Origin: Nesterenkonia lacusekhoensis
GTDB taxonomy: Bacteria > Actinomycetota > Actinomycetes > Actinomycetales > Micrococcaceae
DNA: 64,000 nucleotides
Direction: 5' to 3'
Assembly: GCF_017876395.1 (NCBI RefSeq)
Contig: NZ_JAGINX010000001.1
Span: forward strand, 1,178,001-1,242,000
The translations under genes and the position numbers were made by a program. Positions 49,699 to 57,100 of this stretch are shown piece by piece; position 1 is the first letter of the stretch; each line of letters opens with the position of its first letter. The notes under the pieces were generated by a model, which worked only from the letters and a program-made list of their open reading frames with translations, was not told the DNA's origin and did no database searches.

Positions 49699-50829
49699 CT
49701 ACTCCTTCCTGGCCCGGCGCGGGGCGGGACGGGCGAAGAGGCGTGTGCGGTGCCGTGCTGGGAGCTTATATTCCACCCGGAGGAAAGGGGGAGGCTGTCT
49801 GAGCAGCATCTCCAGAGGGCCGTAGCGCAGGTTCGCGATCCACACCACGGCGAAGAAGATCAGGAACGCCATCATCGCCACACTGATGAGCAGCCCCTGC
49901 AGCGCGGTCTCGGGTGCCGGCCGGACGATCAGGGCGATGATGACCAGGTGGGCCGAGTAGGCGGTCAGCGGCATCTGGCCCACAGCCACCAACACGCGGA
50001 TGCGTTTGCCGAACTTGGGCACCACCAGCAGCAGCGCGCTGAGCACCATGATGGCGGTACCGGTGGAGCTGATCAGCCACAGCGGCATCTGTGAGTGCCC
50101 GACCGCCGAGATGAGCCGGTCGAAGTCGATCCGCTCAGTGTCCGGCTCGCCCAGGGTGCGCACCAGGACGCCTGAGAGCAGGAAGGCCCCGATGCCGGCC
50201 ACCGCGCCGATGACCAGCAGGCGCAGCTGAACCTTCTGGTTGCCCAGCGGCAGACGGCCCATCCAGACGCCGAGGAAGAAGGGGGCGATCCACACCACCA
50301 GCGGATAGGGGCCGGAGAAGAGGATGATGCTCAGGATCTCCAGAGGTGAATCACCCAGCTCTGCCGGATGCGGACGGAAGTTCGTCAGCTTACGGACCAG
50401 GATCCAGATGACGGGCCCCACCAGCGCGGAGCTGATCGCCGACCAGAAGAGCCAGCGCGTGGTCATCCGCACCATGAAGGCCGCGAGGAAGAACAGGGCC
50501 GCATAGGTGGGGAGGATGACGTTGACGTCATGGTTGAGCACCTGCAGCGCGATGCCGAGCACGAACAGCAGCAGACCTCGCCACAGCAGTGTGCTGCGGC
50601 GGGTGACTCCTTTGGTGAGCGCCCGGCGGGCCAAGAAGGTCACGCCGATCCCGGCCAGGATCACGAAGAGGATGGAGGCACGCCCGTTGAAGGCCCGCAC
50701 GAACCACGAGGCCCAACCGTCTGTGGTGTAGGGGCCCACGTTGACGATGATCATCCCGAAGATCGCCAGGGCGCGGGCGACGTCCAACGCGTAGAGCCGG
50801 GAGACCCCGCGCGCTTGCGTGCTCAGCAT
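49699..50829 (-). CDS. Polytopic membrane protein of the DUF418/DUF1624 (heparan-alpha-glucosaminide N-acetyltransferase-like) type
   Basis: 376 residues with about ten membrane segments. The N-terminus RLYALDVARALAIFGMIIVN is the acyltransferase-like start found in DUF1624/DUF418 proteins, followed by LFVILAGIGVTFLARRAL. A basic tail ends the protein. It likely transfers acyl groups to an envelope glycan, but the substrate is unknown. Follows ggt by 6 bases in opposite order on the same strand. Confidence 0.78.
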   Translation of the reverse strand: MLSTQARGVSRLYALDVARALAIFGMIIVNVGPYTTDGWASWFVRAFNGRASILFVILAGIGVTFLARRALTKGVTRRSTLLWRGLLLFVLGIALQVLNHDVNVILPTYAALFFLAAFMVRMTTRWLFWSAISSALVGPVIWILVRKLTNFRPHPAELGDSPLEILSIILFSGPYPLVVWIAPFFLGVWMGRLPLGNQKVQLRLLVIGAVAGIGAFLLSGVLVRTLGEPDTERIDFDRLISAVGHSQMPLWLISSTGTAIMVLSALLLVVPKFGKRIRVLVAVGQMPLTAYSAHLVIIALIVRPAPETALQGLLISVAMMAFLIFFAVVWIANLRYGPLEMLLRQPPPFLRVEYKLPARHRTRLFARPAPRRARKE

Positions 50830-50989
50830 TGGGCGGAGCTCCTCCCGGCGGATTCGTTCAGGCGCACATGCCCTCAGTCTGAGCGCTGCCGCCCGGTGTG
50901 GCAGATACTCACCAACTCTACCCAGGATGACCTTGGGTTTTCCTCAAGGACGCGGCGGCCAGCACGACTGCTCCGCTCCGGGGCGCACC

Positions 50990-52210
50990 CTAGAGGACCA
51001 CCCAGCCCACCAGCCCCGCACCGATCACCACGGCCCAGGCCGGGACCTTCCAGCTGTTGAGCGCGACGAAGGAGACCACCGCGATGCACAGCGCCGCAAT
51101 GCCCACCTCGAGGACTCCCGCGGTGAACACCGGATCATAGAGTGCGGCGGCCAGAATGCCGACGACCCCGGCGTTGACGCCCATGAGTGTGCGGCGGGCC
51201 CAGGCGTTGCTGCGCAGCCCCTCCCAGAACGGCAGAGTGCCCAGGACCAGCAGCGCAGCAGGCAGGAAGATGGCGACGATGGCGATGGCCGCGCCGAGGA
51301 TCCCGCTGGGCTCCCCCGAAGAGGAGGCGCCGAGGAATCCGGCGAAGGTGAACAGCGGTCCGGGCACAGCCTGAGCCGCCCCATATCCGGCAAGGAAGCT
51401 GTCGGCGTCCACCAGTCCGGTGTGGACCGTCTCAGCCTGCAGCAGCGGAAGCACGACATGGCCACCGCCGAAGACCAGGGCGCCGGCGCGGTAGAAGAGG
51501 TCCGTCAGCGCCGCCCAGCCCTGCCCGGTGGCGGCGGCGAGCAACGGCAGCCCAGCCAGCAGCAGAGCGAAGAGGCCCAGACAGCAGACTGCGAACCGTT
51601 TGGAGACCCGCACCGGGAAGGCATCCTCCGGCTTCTGCTGCTCAGCCTCGGGCTTCAGCCAGAACAGGCCGATCGCCCCAGCGGCGACGATGGCCCCGAC
51701 CAGCACGAAGGGGTGGGGCAGCAGCAGCACGATGATCATGGCCACTGCTGCGATGGAGGCACGCGCTGCATCTGGGGTCAGCGATTTGGCCATCCCCAGC
51801 ACGGCGTGAGCCACCACGGCGACGGCGGCGGCCTTCAGACCACTGATCCACCCGGCCTCAGAGAGGTCCCCCGCCGCGGCCACACCGTAGGCGAAGGCCA
51901 CCAACAGCACCACCGAGGGCATGGTGAAGGCGAACCAGGCTGCGAGCATGCCTCCGTACCCGGCGCGCTGCAGCCCCAGCGCCATCCCGACCTGAGAGGA
52001 GGCAGGTCCGGGCAGGAACTGGCAGAGGGCCACCAGGTCTGCGTAGGCCTTCTCGCTGAGCCAGCGGCGCCGCTCCACGAAGGCCTCACGGAAATAGGCC
52101 AGGTGGGCCACCGGGCCGCCAAAGGAGGTCAGCCCCAACCTCAGGAAGACCCAGAAGACCTCCAGCACATTGCCGGGGTTCCGGTCGATGGTGGATCGAT
52201 CGTCGCTCAT
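50990..52210 (-). CDS. chrA: Chromate efflux transporter ChrA
   Basis: 406 residues with two homologous CHR domains. The first has FLRLGLTSFGGPVAHLAYFR, FLPGPASSQVGMALG and the second FYRAGALVFGGGHVVLPLLQAE, GYGAAQAVPGPLFTFAGFLG, matching the signature GGP and FxPGPxxxxxxxxG elements. It exports chromate and could carry sulfate-like anions. It is just outside the left end of the heavy-metal island. Confidence 0.93.
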   Translation of the reverse strand: MSDDRSTIDRNPGNVLEVFWVFLRLGLTSFGGPVAHLAYFREAFVERRRWLSEKAYADLVALCQFLPGPASSQVGMALGLQRAGYGGMLAAWFAFTMPSVVLLVAFAYGVAAAGDLSEAGWISGLKAAAVAVVAHAVLGMAKSLTPDAARASIAAVAMIIVLLLPHPFVLVGAIVAAGAIGLFWLKPEAEQQKPEDAFPVRVSKRFAVCCLGLFALLLAGLPLLAAATGQGWAALTDLFYRAGALVFGGGHVVLPLLQAETVHTGLVDADSFLAGYGAAQAVPGPLFTFAGFLGASSSGEPSGILGAAIAIVAIFLPAALLVLGTLPFWEGLRSNAWARRTLMGVNAGVVGILAAALYDPVFTAGVLEVGIAALCIAVVSFVALNSWKVPAWAVVIGAGLVGWVVL

Positions 52211-52253
52211 AGGTCACGACTTTTCCGCAGGCACGTGAACAGCAGGGAAACTC

Positions 52254-52375
52254 TCAGAGCATGAACTCCGCCACCAGAGGCAGAGTGAGCAGGGACAGCA
52301 CAGTGCTGACCACCAGGATGGAGGCGGCCAGGCGGCCGTCGCCGTCGTACTCCTCACTGAGGAGTATGACGGACC
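52254..52375 (-). pseudogene. C-terminal fragment of an AEC-family transporter
   Basis: The minus strand encodes VILLSEEYDGDGRLAAS, LVVSTVLSLLTLPLVAEFML and a stop at 52254-52256, aligning with the last ~40 residues of the intact AEC transporter at 62235-63218. The two are diverged at nucleotide level, so this is an older relative and not a fresh copy. Upstream coding sequence is missing, ending near the island's left repeat. Confidence 0.75.
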
Positions 52376-52477
52376 CGCGCCGTTGCCCGCCATGACGGCC
52401 CTTTGCCGCGAGCTTCCGGTCATCCAGCCACGTTAGACCGTCATTGACCGTAACCCAGGATCACGCGCCGTCACGTT

Positions 52478-52521
52478 CAAAAGTGGTCGTAAAACGGTCG
52501 CTGGCGAAGCGACCACTTTTG
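52478..52521. repeat. Perfect inverted repeat around the left island end
   Basis: CAAAAGTGGTCG at 52478-52489 and CGACCACTTTTG at 52510-52521 form a 12-bp perfect stem with the direct-repeat core in its loop. It could be a recombinase site or a terminator. Confidence 0.65.
52485..52501. repeat. Left 17-bp island repeat (attL candidate)
   Basis: GGTCGTAAAACGGTCGC, matching exactly the copy at 62142-62158. Confidence 0.72.
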
Positions 52522-52639
52522 GCGGTCAATCGGGCCACCTCCTTGCCGCTTCCTCGACAGAGGGTGATCCGTCCGCTTCGCATGAGGGCCATCGGTCCAC
52601 GTTAGACCGTCAGGAACCGTTGTAGGTTCCAGCTAAGTG

Positions 52640-52698
52640 GTCAGTAGTGTCACCTATCTGTCAGTGGTTTGTCAGTGGTGTCATCTATCTGTCAGTGG
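52640..52698. repeat. 28-bp near-perfect tandem repeat, period 31
   Basis: GTCAGTAGTGTCACCTATCTG... at 52640-52667 and a copy with two differences at 52671-52698. The TGTCAGTGG-rich units look like the end of an insertion element, but no transposase is nearby. The rest of 52701-52936 shows no gene I can support. Confidence 0.6.
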
Positions 52699-52936
52699 GT
52701 CACGTCGAATCATCCCCATGGCCGCGATTCCCCAGCAGAGTCTCCGCCGATCTATCGAGACCTAAAAGCTCGCACGCACGGTGTCCCGGTTAGCCCCCCG
52801 TCAGCGGGACAGGGTGCGGACCACCTATACGGGACACCCTCTCTGGCCAGTTGGCGTTACGCCTGGTCAGAGGTGGGTGTTCCCGGTTGGGGTTCCTCAA
52901 CTGACAACGCCACTCACGGAACTAGCCGGCTCAGGG

Positions 52937-53539
52937 CTAGAGCCCGAATGCGCCGCCAGTGACCAGGATGATGACCCCCAGGGTAATGAGCACAAGTGGA
53001 AAGAGGATGCTTTCCCACCGCTCCAGAACTTCAGCGATGGGTTTGCGTGAGGTGATCCACTTAGCAGCCAGGACCAGGAGCGCGACCAGTGATAGGAAGA
53101 CGATGCAGAAGGCCAGGACAGCGGCCCAGCTGAGGCTGACGAAGACTGGTACATAGACACCGATGTTGTCTCCACCGTTGGCGAAGGTCACTAGGGCAAC
53201 CGTGCCGACAGAGACTCGCTTGCCTTCCAGTTGGGCTTCGTCGTCGTCTTTTTCGTCGCGGTTGCGCCATGTTCGCCATGCTGCCCAGAGGCCCAGGCCC
53301 AGCGGGATCAGGCCGAAGTAGGGCAAGACTTCTTCTGGGAGCATCACTTGTGCGCCCAGCGCCACAACCACAGCAGTCCCCAGAATGCCGATGAAGCCCA
53401 CGTACTGCCCTAGCAGTATTCGCCGGGTCGTACCTGGTTGCCCTCGGCCACGGCCGAAAAACAGGGACAGGACGATGATGTCATCGATGTTGGTGGCAAC
53501 GAACAGGGCTAACGCCTGTGCAGCAACAGTCACTATCAT
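52937..53539 (-). CDS. cadD: Cadmium resistance transporter CadD
   Basis: 200 residues with five or six membrane segments. LALFVATNIDDIIVLSLFFGR and VALVTFANGGDNIGVYVPVF are the two halves' DD/GD signature of the CadD/LysE-like superfamily. It exports cadmium or a similar cation. Its ATG overlaps the stop of cmtR (ATGA), so it is co-transcribed with that regulator. Confidence 0.88.
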   Translation of the reverse strand: MIVTVAAQALALFVATNIDDIIVLSLFFGRGRGQPGTTRRILLGQYVGFIGILGTAVVVALGAQVMLPEEVLPYFGLIPLGLGLWAAWRTWRNRDEKDDDEAQLEGKRVSVGTVALVTFANGGDNIGVYVPVFVSLSWAAVLAFCIVFLSLVALLVLAAKWITSRKPIAEVLERWESILFPLVLITLGVIILVTGGAFGL

Positions 53540-53895
53540 GAGCGGCTACGCGCCTGAGCACAGCCAGGAAGCGAGCACTGTGGATCGATGCAGGACGCGT
53601 ATTCATCGATAGCAAGGGTGGTCTCCACCAGCGCATTCAATGCCTGAGCAAGGTGTGCATCAGCAATTTCGTACCGGGTCTGGCGACCTTCAGGCTCGGT
53701 GACCACGATCCCGCAGTCCCGCAGGCAGGCCAGGTGATTCGACACGTTGGTCCGAGTCAGCCCTAAGTCCCGGGATAGCTGGGCTGGGTAGCCGGGGCCA
53801 TGCAGCAGAGAGAGTAAGATTCGAGACCGCGTGGGGTCTGCCATGGCGCGGCCGAGCCGGTTCATGACATCAAGACGAGAAGCAATAGTCAGCAC
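53536..53895 (-). CDS. cmtR: ArsR-family metal sensor, CmtR/CadC type
   Basis: 119 residues. The winged HTH is in YPAQLSRDLGLTRTNVSNHL; the metal-binding cysteines LACLRDCGIVV match CmtR Cys57/Cys61, and the C-terminal CIDPQCSLPGC supplies more thiols. It should repress cadD until Cd or Pb binds. I propose a GTG start at 53895, because a -10-like TATAGT ends 7 bases upstream and no RBS is seen, giving a leaderless mRNA; the internal ATG at 53865 is an alternative. The frame's earlier ATG at 54021 would add unrelated residues. Confidence 0.88.
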   Translation of the reverse strand: MLTIASRLDVMNRLGRAMADPTRSRILLSLLHGPGYPAQLSRDLGLTRTNVSNHLACLRDCGIVVTEPEGRQTRYEIADAHLAQALNALVETTLAIDEYASCIDPQCSLPGCAQARSRS

Positions 53896-53901
53896 ACAGT
53901 G

Positions 53902-53931
53902 ACTATACAGGGTTGACTGACTAATCAGCAA
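53902..53931 (-). promoter_or_regulatory. cmtR-cadD promoter and probable operator
   Basis: On the minus strand TTGCTG (53931-53926) and TATAGT (53907-53902) are spaced by 18 bases. The palindrome CTGACTAATCAG at 53917-53928 overlaps the -35 region and suits an ArsR-family operator. Confidence 0.6.
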
Positions 53932-54073
53932 GGTCAAGCTGGCCGGCGTCCCGGTGGCGGATCCCCACGCGGCACTACCCATTGACCAGTGCTTCGAAGA
54001 CCCCAAAAATCGGTCGCGCACTGGGTGTCAGTGCGGGAACCTCGATCTGAACTCTGAGCCTGCAAGTAGGGTC

Positions 54074-54330
54074 ATGACCATGGGACAGATCATCTACGAA
54101 ACGTCAACCAGCTTTGATGGATACATCGCTGACGAACATCACTCACTGTCATGGCTGTTCGCTGTACCAGGCGGGGACTCTCCCGAGCTGGAACCACCGC
54201 AAGCTGCTGTGCAATTGATGGGTTCGAACACCTACGAGTAGGTGCTCGACCAGATCGATGGACTCAGCAAACCAGAGGCCAGGACCGGATTCGGCATAAC
54301 ACCGGAACCCTGCTGGACAACTATAACCAG
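54074..54330 (+). pseudogene. Dihydrofolate reductase (RibD C-terminal) family fragment
   Basis: The frame MGQIIYETSTSFDGYIADE resembles the N-terminus of actinobacterial DHFR/RibD-like reductases and LMGSNTYE follows, but a TAG at 54239-54241 replaces the usual Trp. Downstream WVLDQIDG-like residues continue only briefly before the homology is lost. So it is a truncated remnant. Confidence 0.65.
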
Positions 54331-54429
54331 GACCGTGAGATCGACGAGATCGCCCGTGGCTGGAGGGACCCGAATGGAAAGCCGATCGGCCCCGGCCGTT
54401 CCATCGCCCGCCGCGCTTTCGGAGGGTGA
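54310..54429 (+). pseudogene. Unidentified C-terminal coding remnant
   Basis: The frame ending at 54429 reads NQDREIDEIARGWRDPNGK and PIGPGRSIARRAFGG, which looks like natural protein sequence ending in a stop, but it has no start of its own. I do not recognise the family. Confidence 0.3.
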
Positions 54430-54439
54430 ACACAATCCC

Positions 54440-54545
54440 AGGATGCGAGATGGCAACCCGTTGTCTCGCATCCTGAAATAACGATGTCTCGCATTGCGAG
54501 ACGCCGGACACTATGGTGACGAAGACATGTCTCATATTCTGAGAC
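54440..54545. repeat. Cluster of TGTCTC palindromes upstream of the lipoprotein gene
   Basis: Three related inverted repeats: AGGATGCGAGA/TCTCGCATCCT (54440-54450 and 54464-54474, 13-base loop), TGTCTCGCATTGCGAGAC (54485-54502), and TGTCTCATATTCTGAGAC (54528-54545). All share TGTCTC(G/A)CAT-like half-sites. They may be resolvase subsites or repressor operators. Confidence 0.7.
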
Positions 54546-55107
54546 TGACAGAGAGAACGAAGGAGATGTCCGCGATGCGAGACAACCGAATGACTTCTAG
54601 GGCCGGGCTGTTCGGACTCGCCGCTGCATCCATGCTGGCGCTGACCGCGTGCGGCACCGATGAGATCGAGGTCGACGAGCTTCAAGCGATTGTGGAGGAG
54701 TCCATCACGACTGCTGACGAGGTCTCCTGCGATGGACCGCTTGCCTTGGACGATGGTGCTTCCGTGGATTGCAACTTCGTTCAGGCGGGACGAGATGTGT
54801 CTGTCCCGGCTGTGTATTCCGAAGAAGACCACGCCATAGAGCTCGAAGGGGACTCGGGTCGCGGCGACATCACCGTCGAGCTCGATGACGACAACACGGC
54901 CAGCGTCGACGAAGAAGGCGAGGTTCAGCAGCAGGATTCGGACGAGGGCCCTGCCCAGGAGCCCGCGCAGGAGGAAGAGCCGGCGGTGGACCCCACGGAA
55001 GACCCTGCCCAGGCCGATGAGACCGAAGAGCCAGCGGTGGACCCGCTGGAGCTCTAAGCCTTAGGAAGCTTCAGCTGACTCTTCGCCCTCCGTAGAGTGT
55101 CCGGCAC
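54503..55107. repeat. GCCGGACACT inverted pair bracketing the lipoprotein gene
   Basis: GCCGGACACTATG at 54503-54515 and AGTGTCCGGCAC at 55096-55107 face each other around a 605-bp unit. The same motif bounds a second unit at 60537-62117. Confidence 0.6.
54575..55057 (+). CDS. DUF4333-like lipoprotein
   Basis: 160 residues. RAGLFGLAAASMLALTAC gives a lipobox (LTAC), so it is exported and lipid-anchored. A small domain with SCDGPLALDDGASVDC (two cysteines, G/D spacing) fits DUF4333-type domains, and an acidic Pro/Glu tail (EEPAVDPTED repeats) follows. AAGGAG lies 9 nt before the chosen ATG at 54575; ATG at 54566 is too close. It is on the island, with palindromes just upstream. Confidence 0.72.
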   Translation: MRDNRMTSRAGLFGLAAASMLALTACGTDEIEVDELQAIVEESITTADEVSCDGPLALDDGASVDCNFVQAGRDVSVPAVYSEEDHAIELEGDSGRGDITVELDDDNTASVDEEGEVQQQDSDEGPAQEPAQEEEPAVDPTEDPAQADETEEPAVDPLEL

Positions 55108-55112
55108 TTATC

Positions 55113-55709
55113 CTACTGAGGGTCGGTGGCATCCTCGTCCGTATTCGGCCTGTACTCATGGGCGTCGTCGGCACCGTCGCGGATCATCAGGGTCACTGTG
55201 TAGTCGACCTTGTCGTCGTCCGAGTCTTCACGCACCAGGTAGGCATCCTCGTCGAGCACGCCGTCTTCGGTGCGGAAGGCGACATCCTCGGTAGCGTCGT
55301 CGCCGGTGAGAATGTCGTAGGGCGCGGTGTCCCCAGCCGGGTTGCAGGCGCCGCCTTCACATTCGAGGAAGGTGACCTCCCCGTAGCGGTCGGTGAACTG
55401 CTCTTCAGTGGCTGATCGGTTTTCGGCAAGTGCCGCATCGTACTCGGCTCTGGCGGCTCGGTTTTCGTTGAAGCTGGGTCTCTCCGGCAACCAGAAGAAC
55501 CCCATGATGAGCATCAACGCGATGCTGGTCGTGGCCGCGACAGTCCACTCTGTCTTCTCGTCATCAGATGTCCTAGTCTTCTGTCGGCTGAAAGCGACCA
55601 AGCCAGCTGCGATCAGACCTATGAGGATCGGTCCGCCGATCACGACGAGGAGTGACATCTCGAAGGGTAACGATGTAGTCACATCAGGTTCGGTGTAGAT
55701 CTCGATCAC
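55113..55709 (-). CDS. Unknown membrane protein, paralogue of the neighbour
   Basis: 198 residues: two membrane segments (VVIGGPILIGLIAAGLVAF and TTSIALMLIMGFFWL) then an acidic extracytoplasmic or cytoplasmic domain with TEEQFTDRYGEVTFLECEGG and EDAYLVREDSDDDKVDYTV. The same signature is in the gene at 55713-56321, three bases upstream, so the pair arose by duplication. No family is recognised. Each has a two-Cys C-x(4)-C-like pair in the domain (CEGGAC). Confidence 0.7.
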   Translation of the reverse strand: MIEIYTEPDVTTSLPFEMSLLVVIGGPILIGLIAAGLVAFSRQKTRTSDDEKTEWTVAATTSIALMLIMGFFWLPERPSFNENRAARAEYDAALAENRSATEEQFTDRYGEVTFLECEGGACNPAGDTAPYDILTGDDATEDVAFRTEDGVLDEDAYLVREDSDDDKVDYTVTLMIRDGADDAHEYRPNTDEDATDPQ

Positions 55710-55712
55710 GGT

Positions 55713-56321
55713 TCAGGCTCCCTCGGGGCGGTATTCTTCGGCTGCATCGGCACCGGTGCGGACCATGAGCTTCACCGTGAACTCGACGTCGTCGTCATCA
55801 GAGTCCTGCCGCAGCAGGTAGGCATCCTCGACGAGCACGCCGTCGGCGTCGTAGAAGGAGACATCGCGGGTGGCGTACCCACCGACCCACTCTTCGGTCA
55901 GCTCCTCGTAGAGATCGTCCTCCTCCCGGCACTGTCTGCCGGTGCAGCTCAGGAAAGTGATCTCCCCGTAGCGGTCGGTGAACTGCTCCTCGGTGGACTG
56001 GCGGTTCTCTGCGGCGGCCTGATCTTCCGCTTCACGGGCCGCGTCGACCTCATCCGGCATGGGTACGCTGTTCAACCAAGCGAAGTACTGGATGACCATC
56101 ACAATCGCGCCTGAGGTGAGCACGATGGCCCAGTCCTTCTTGTCCTCCATCAGTTCGGCCACAGGCGCGTTGGTGTACGGCCAGAGGAAGCGAACGGCAA
56201 GCACGACGAGGATGCCTACGATCACAGATCCGGCGAACGCGAAGAAGATCGCGTGGGGCAGCCAGATCTTGATCCCGTCCAAATCGTCGAGGTACGTGGG
56301 GTCGCTGAAGATCTCAACCAT
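55713..56321 (-). CDS. Unknown membrane protein, paralogue of the neighbour
   Basis: 202 residues with two membrane segments (AIFFAFAGSVIVGILVVLAV, IVLTSGAIVMVIQYFAWL) and a domain carrying STEEQFTDRYGEITFLSCTG, DGVLVEDAYLLRQDSDDDDV and RTGADAAEEYRPEG, all shared with the 55113-55709 product. The ATG at 56321 is chosen because sequence before it is unlike the paralogue. It forms a unit with a 79-residue gene upstream. Confidence 0.7.
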   Translation of the reverse strand: MVEIFSDPTYLDDLDGIKIWLPHAIFFAFAGSVIVGILVVLAVRFLWPYTNAPVAELMEDKKDWAIVLTSGAIVMVIQYFAWLNSVPMPDEVDAAREAEDQAAAENRQSTEEQFTDRYGEITFLSCTGRQCREEDDLYEELTEEWVGGYATRDVSFYDADGVLVEDAYLLRQDSDDDDVEFTVKLMVRTGADAAEEYRPEGA

Positions 56322-56325
56322 GGGG

Positions 56326-56565
56326 TCACATACCTTTCTCCAGGTAGCGCGCCTGTTTCCGCTGACGTGTTCGGCAGTTGTCCATGACCTCGACGGCATG
56401 GGCGATCGCTGCATGGGCGGTCGAGTACGTGTTGGGGTCTTGGACCTCGTCGATGAGGCTCCTGGTCACCGGGTTTCGGCGAATCCTCGTGACAGCGAAG
56501 ACGTCTTCCCGCGGGGCCACGATGCAGTACAGCGGACTGAAGCACCTCGGGTTGCGGTAGCGCAT
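56326..56565 (-). CDS. Small hypothetical protein, first gene of the paralogue operon
   Basis: 79 residues, basic, with VTRSLIDEVQDPNTYSTAHA and AIAHAVEVMDNC. It ends 4 bases before the ATG of the next gene. No family is recognised. Composition and position suggest it is real. Confidence 0.5.
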   Translation of the reverse strand: MRYRNPRCFSPLYCIVAPREDVFAVTRIRRNPVTRSLIDEVQDPNTYSTAHAAIAHAVEVMDNCRTRQRKQARYLEKGM

Positions 56566-56604
56566 GTTCGTGTTATGGCTCTCGTTTTCTCGGTCCGCGT
56601 CCCT

Positions 56605-56994
56605 CTACAGGTACCGGCAGACCTGGTCTGGGCTGCATGTGTCGGGGTCCGGGTGCGCGGCGTCGTGCCGGAGGTCGGCGATGGTGCCGTGCAGGGCGGT
56701 GAGCTGGGCGATCTGCTGCTCGATCTCGGCCAGGCGCGCGTCGAGGAGGTCTCGCACGTGCTCGCAGGGCGCGTGGCCGCTGTCGCGGATGTCGAGGATT
56801 TGGCGGATCTGGGCGAGGGTGAGGCCTGCGGCCTGGCCACGGTGAACGAAGTCGATCCGGGCGACGGCGTCGGGCGCGTAGTCGCGGTACCCGGATGGCG
56901 TCCGGTCGGCCGGGGGCAGCAGTCCCTGCTCTTCGTAGAACCGGAGCGTCTTCGAGGTGGTGCCCGCGCGTTCGGCGAGTTCTCCGATGCGCAT
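56605..56994 (-). CDS. merR: MerR-family heavy-metal-responsive regulator
   Basis: 129 residues. The N-terminal HTH is IGELAERAGTTSKTLRFYEEQGLLPP and a dimerisation helix follows. Cysteines occur in HAPCEHVRDLL and in the C-terminal DTCSPDQVC, a plausible metal site. It is divergent from merA with a MerR-type operator in between, so it should twist that promoter in response to Hg(II) or a similar thiophilic ion. Confidence 0.85.
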   Translation of the reverse strand: MRIGELAERAGTTSKTLRFYEEQGLLPPADRTPSGYRDYAPDAVARIDFVHRGQAAGLTLAQIRQILDIRDSGHAPCEHVRDLLDARLAEIEQQIAQLTALHGTIADLRHDAAHPDPDTCSPDQVCRYL

Positions 56995-57026
56995 TGCGGC
57001 CTCCGATCATTCGGCAGGGGCCACGC

Positions 57027-57056
57027 TTGACCTTCCCCTGCACTGGAAGGTCCAGT
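57027..57056 (+). promoter_or_regulatory. MerR-type promoter-operator between merR and merA
   Basis: TTGACC (57027-57032) is followed by the dyad ACCTTCC-8-GGAAGGT (57030-57051) and a CCAGTA/CAGTAT -10-like element, giving a 19-20 base spacer. An over-long spacer with a dyad inside is the mark of MerR-activated promoters. Confidence 0.75.
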
Positions 57057-57100
57057 ATGGCTGAAACGGAACAGAAGTCCAAGCCTTGACGGGAGCAGCG

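Larger units (their letters stand above)
52428..52612. repeat. Direct repeat CCACGTTAGACCGTCA (two copies)
   Basis: The 16-mer lies at 52428-52443 and 52597-52612, one on either side of the left island repeat. It may be an older scar of insertion. Confidence 0.6.

Noticed and set aside
52669-53050. Plus-strand frames overlapping the cadD 3' end
   Set aside because: No start signals or natural composition; they run across repeats and the cadD antisense strand.
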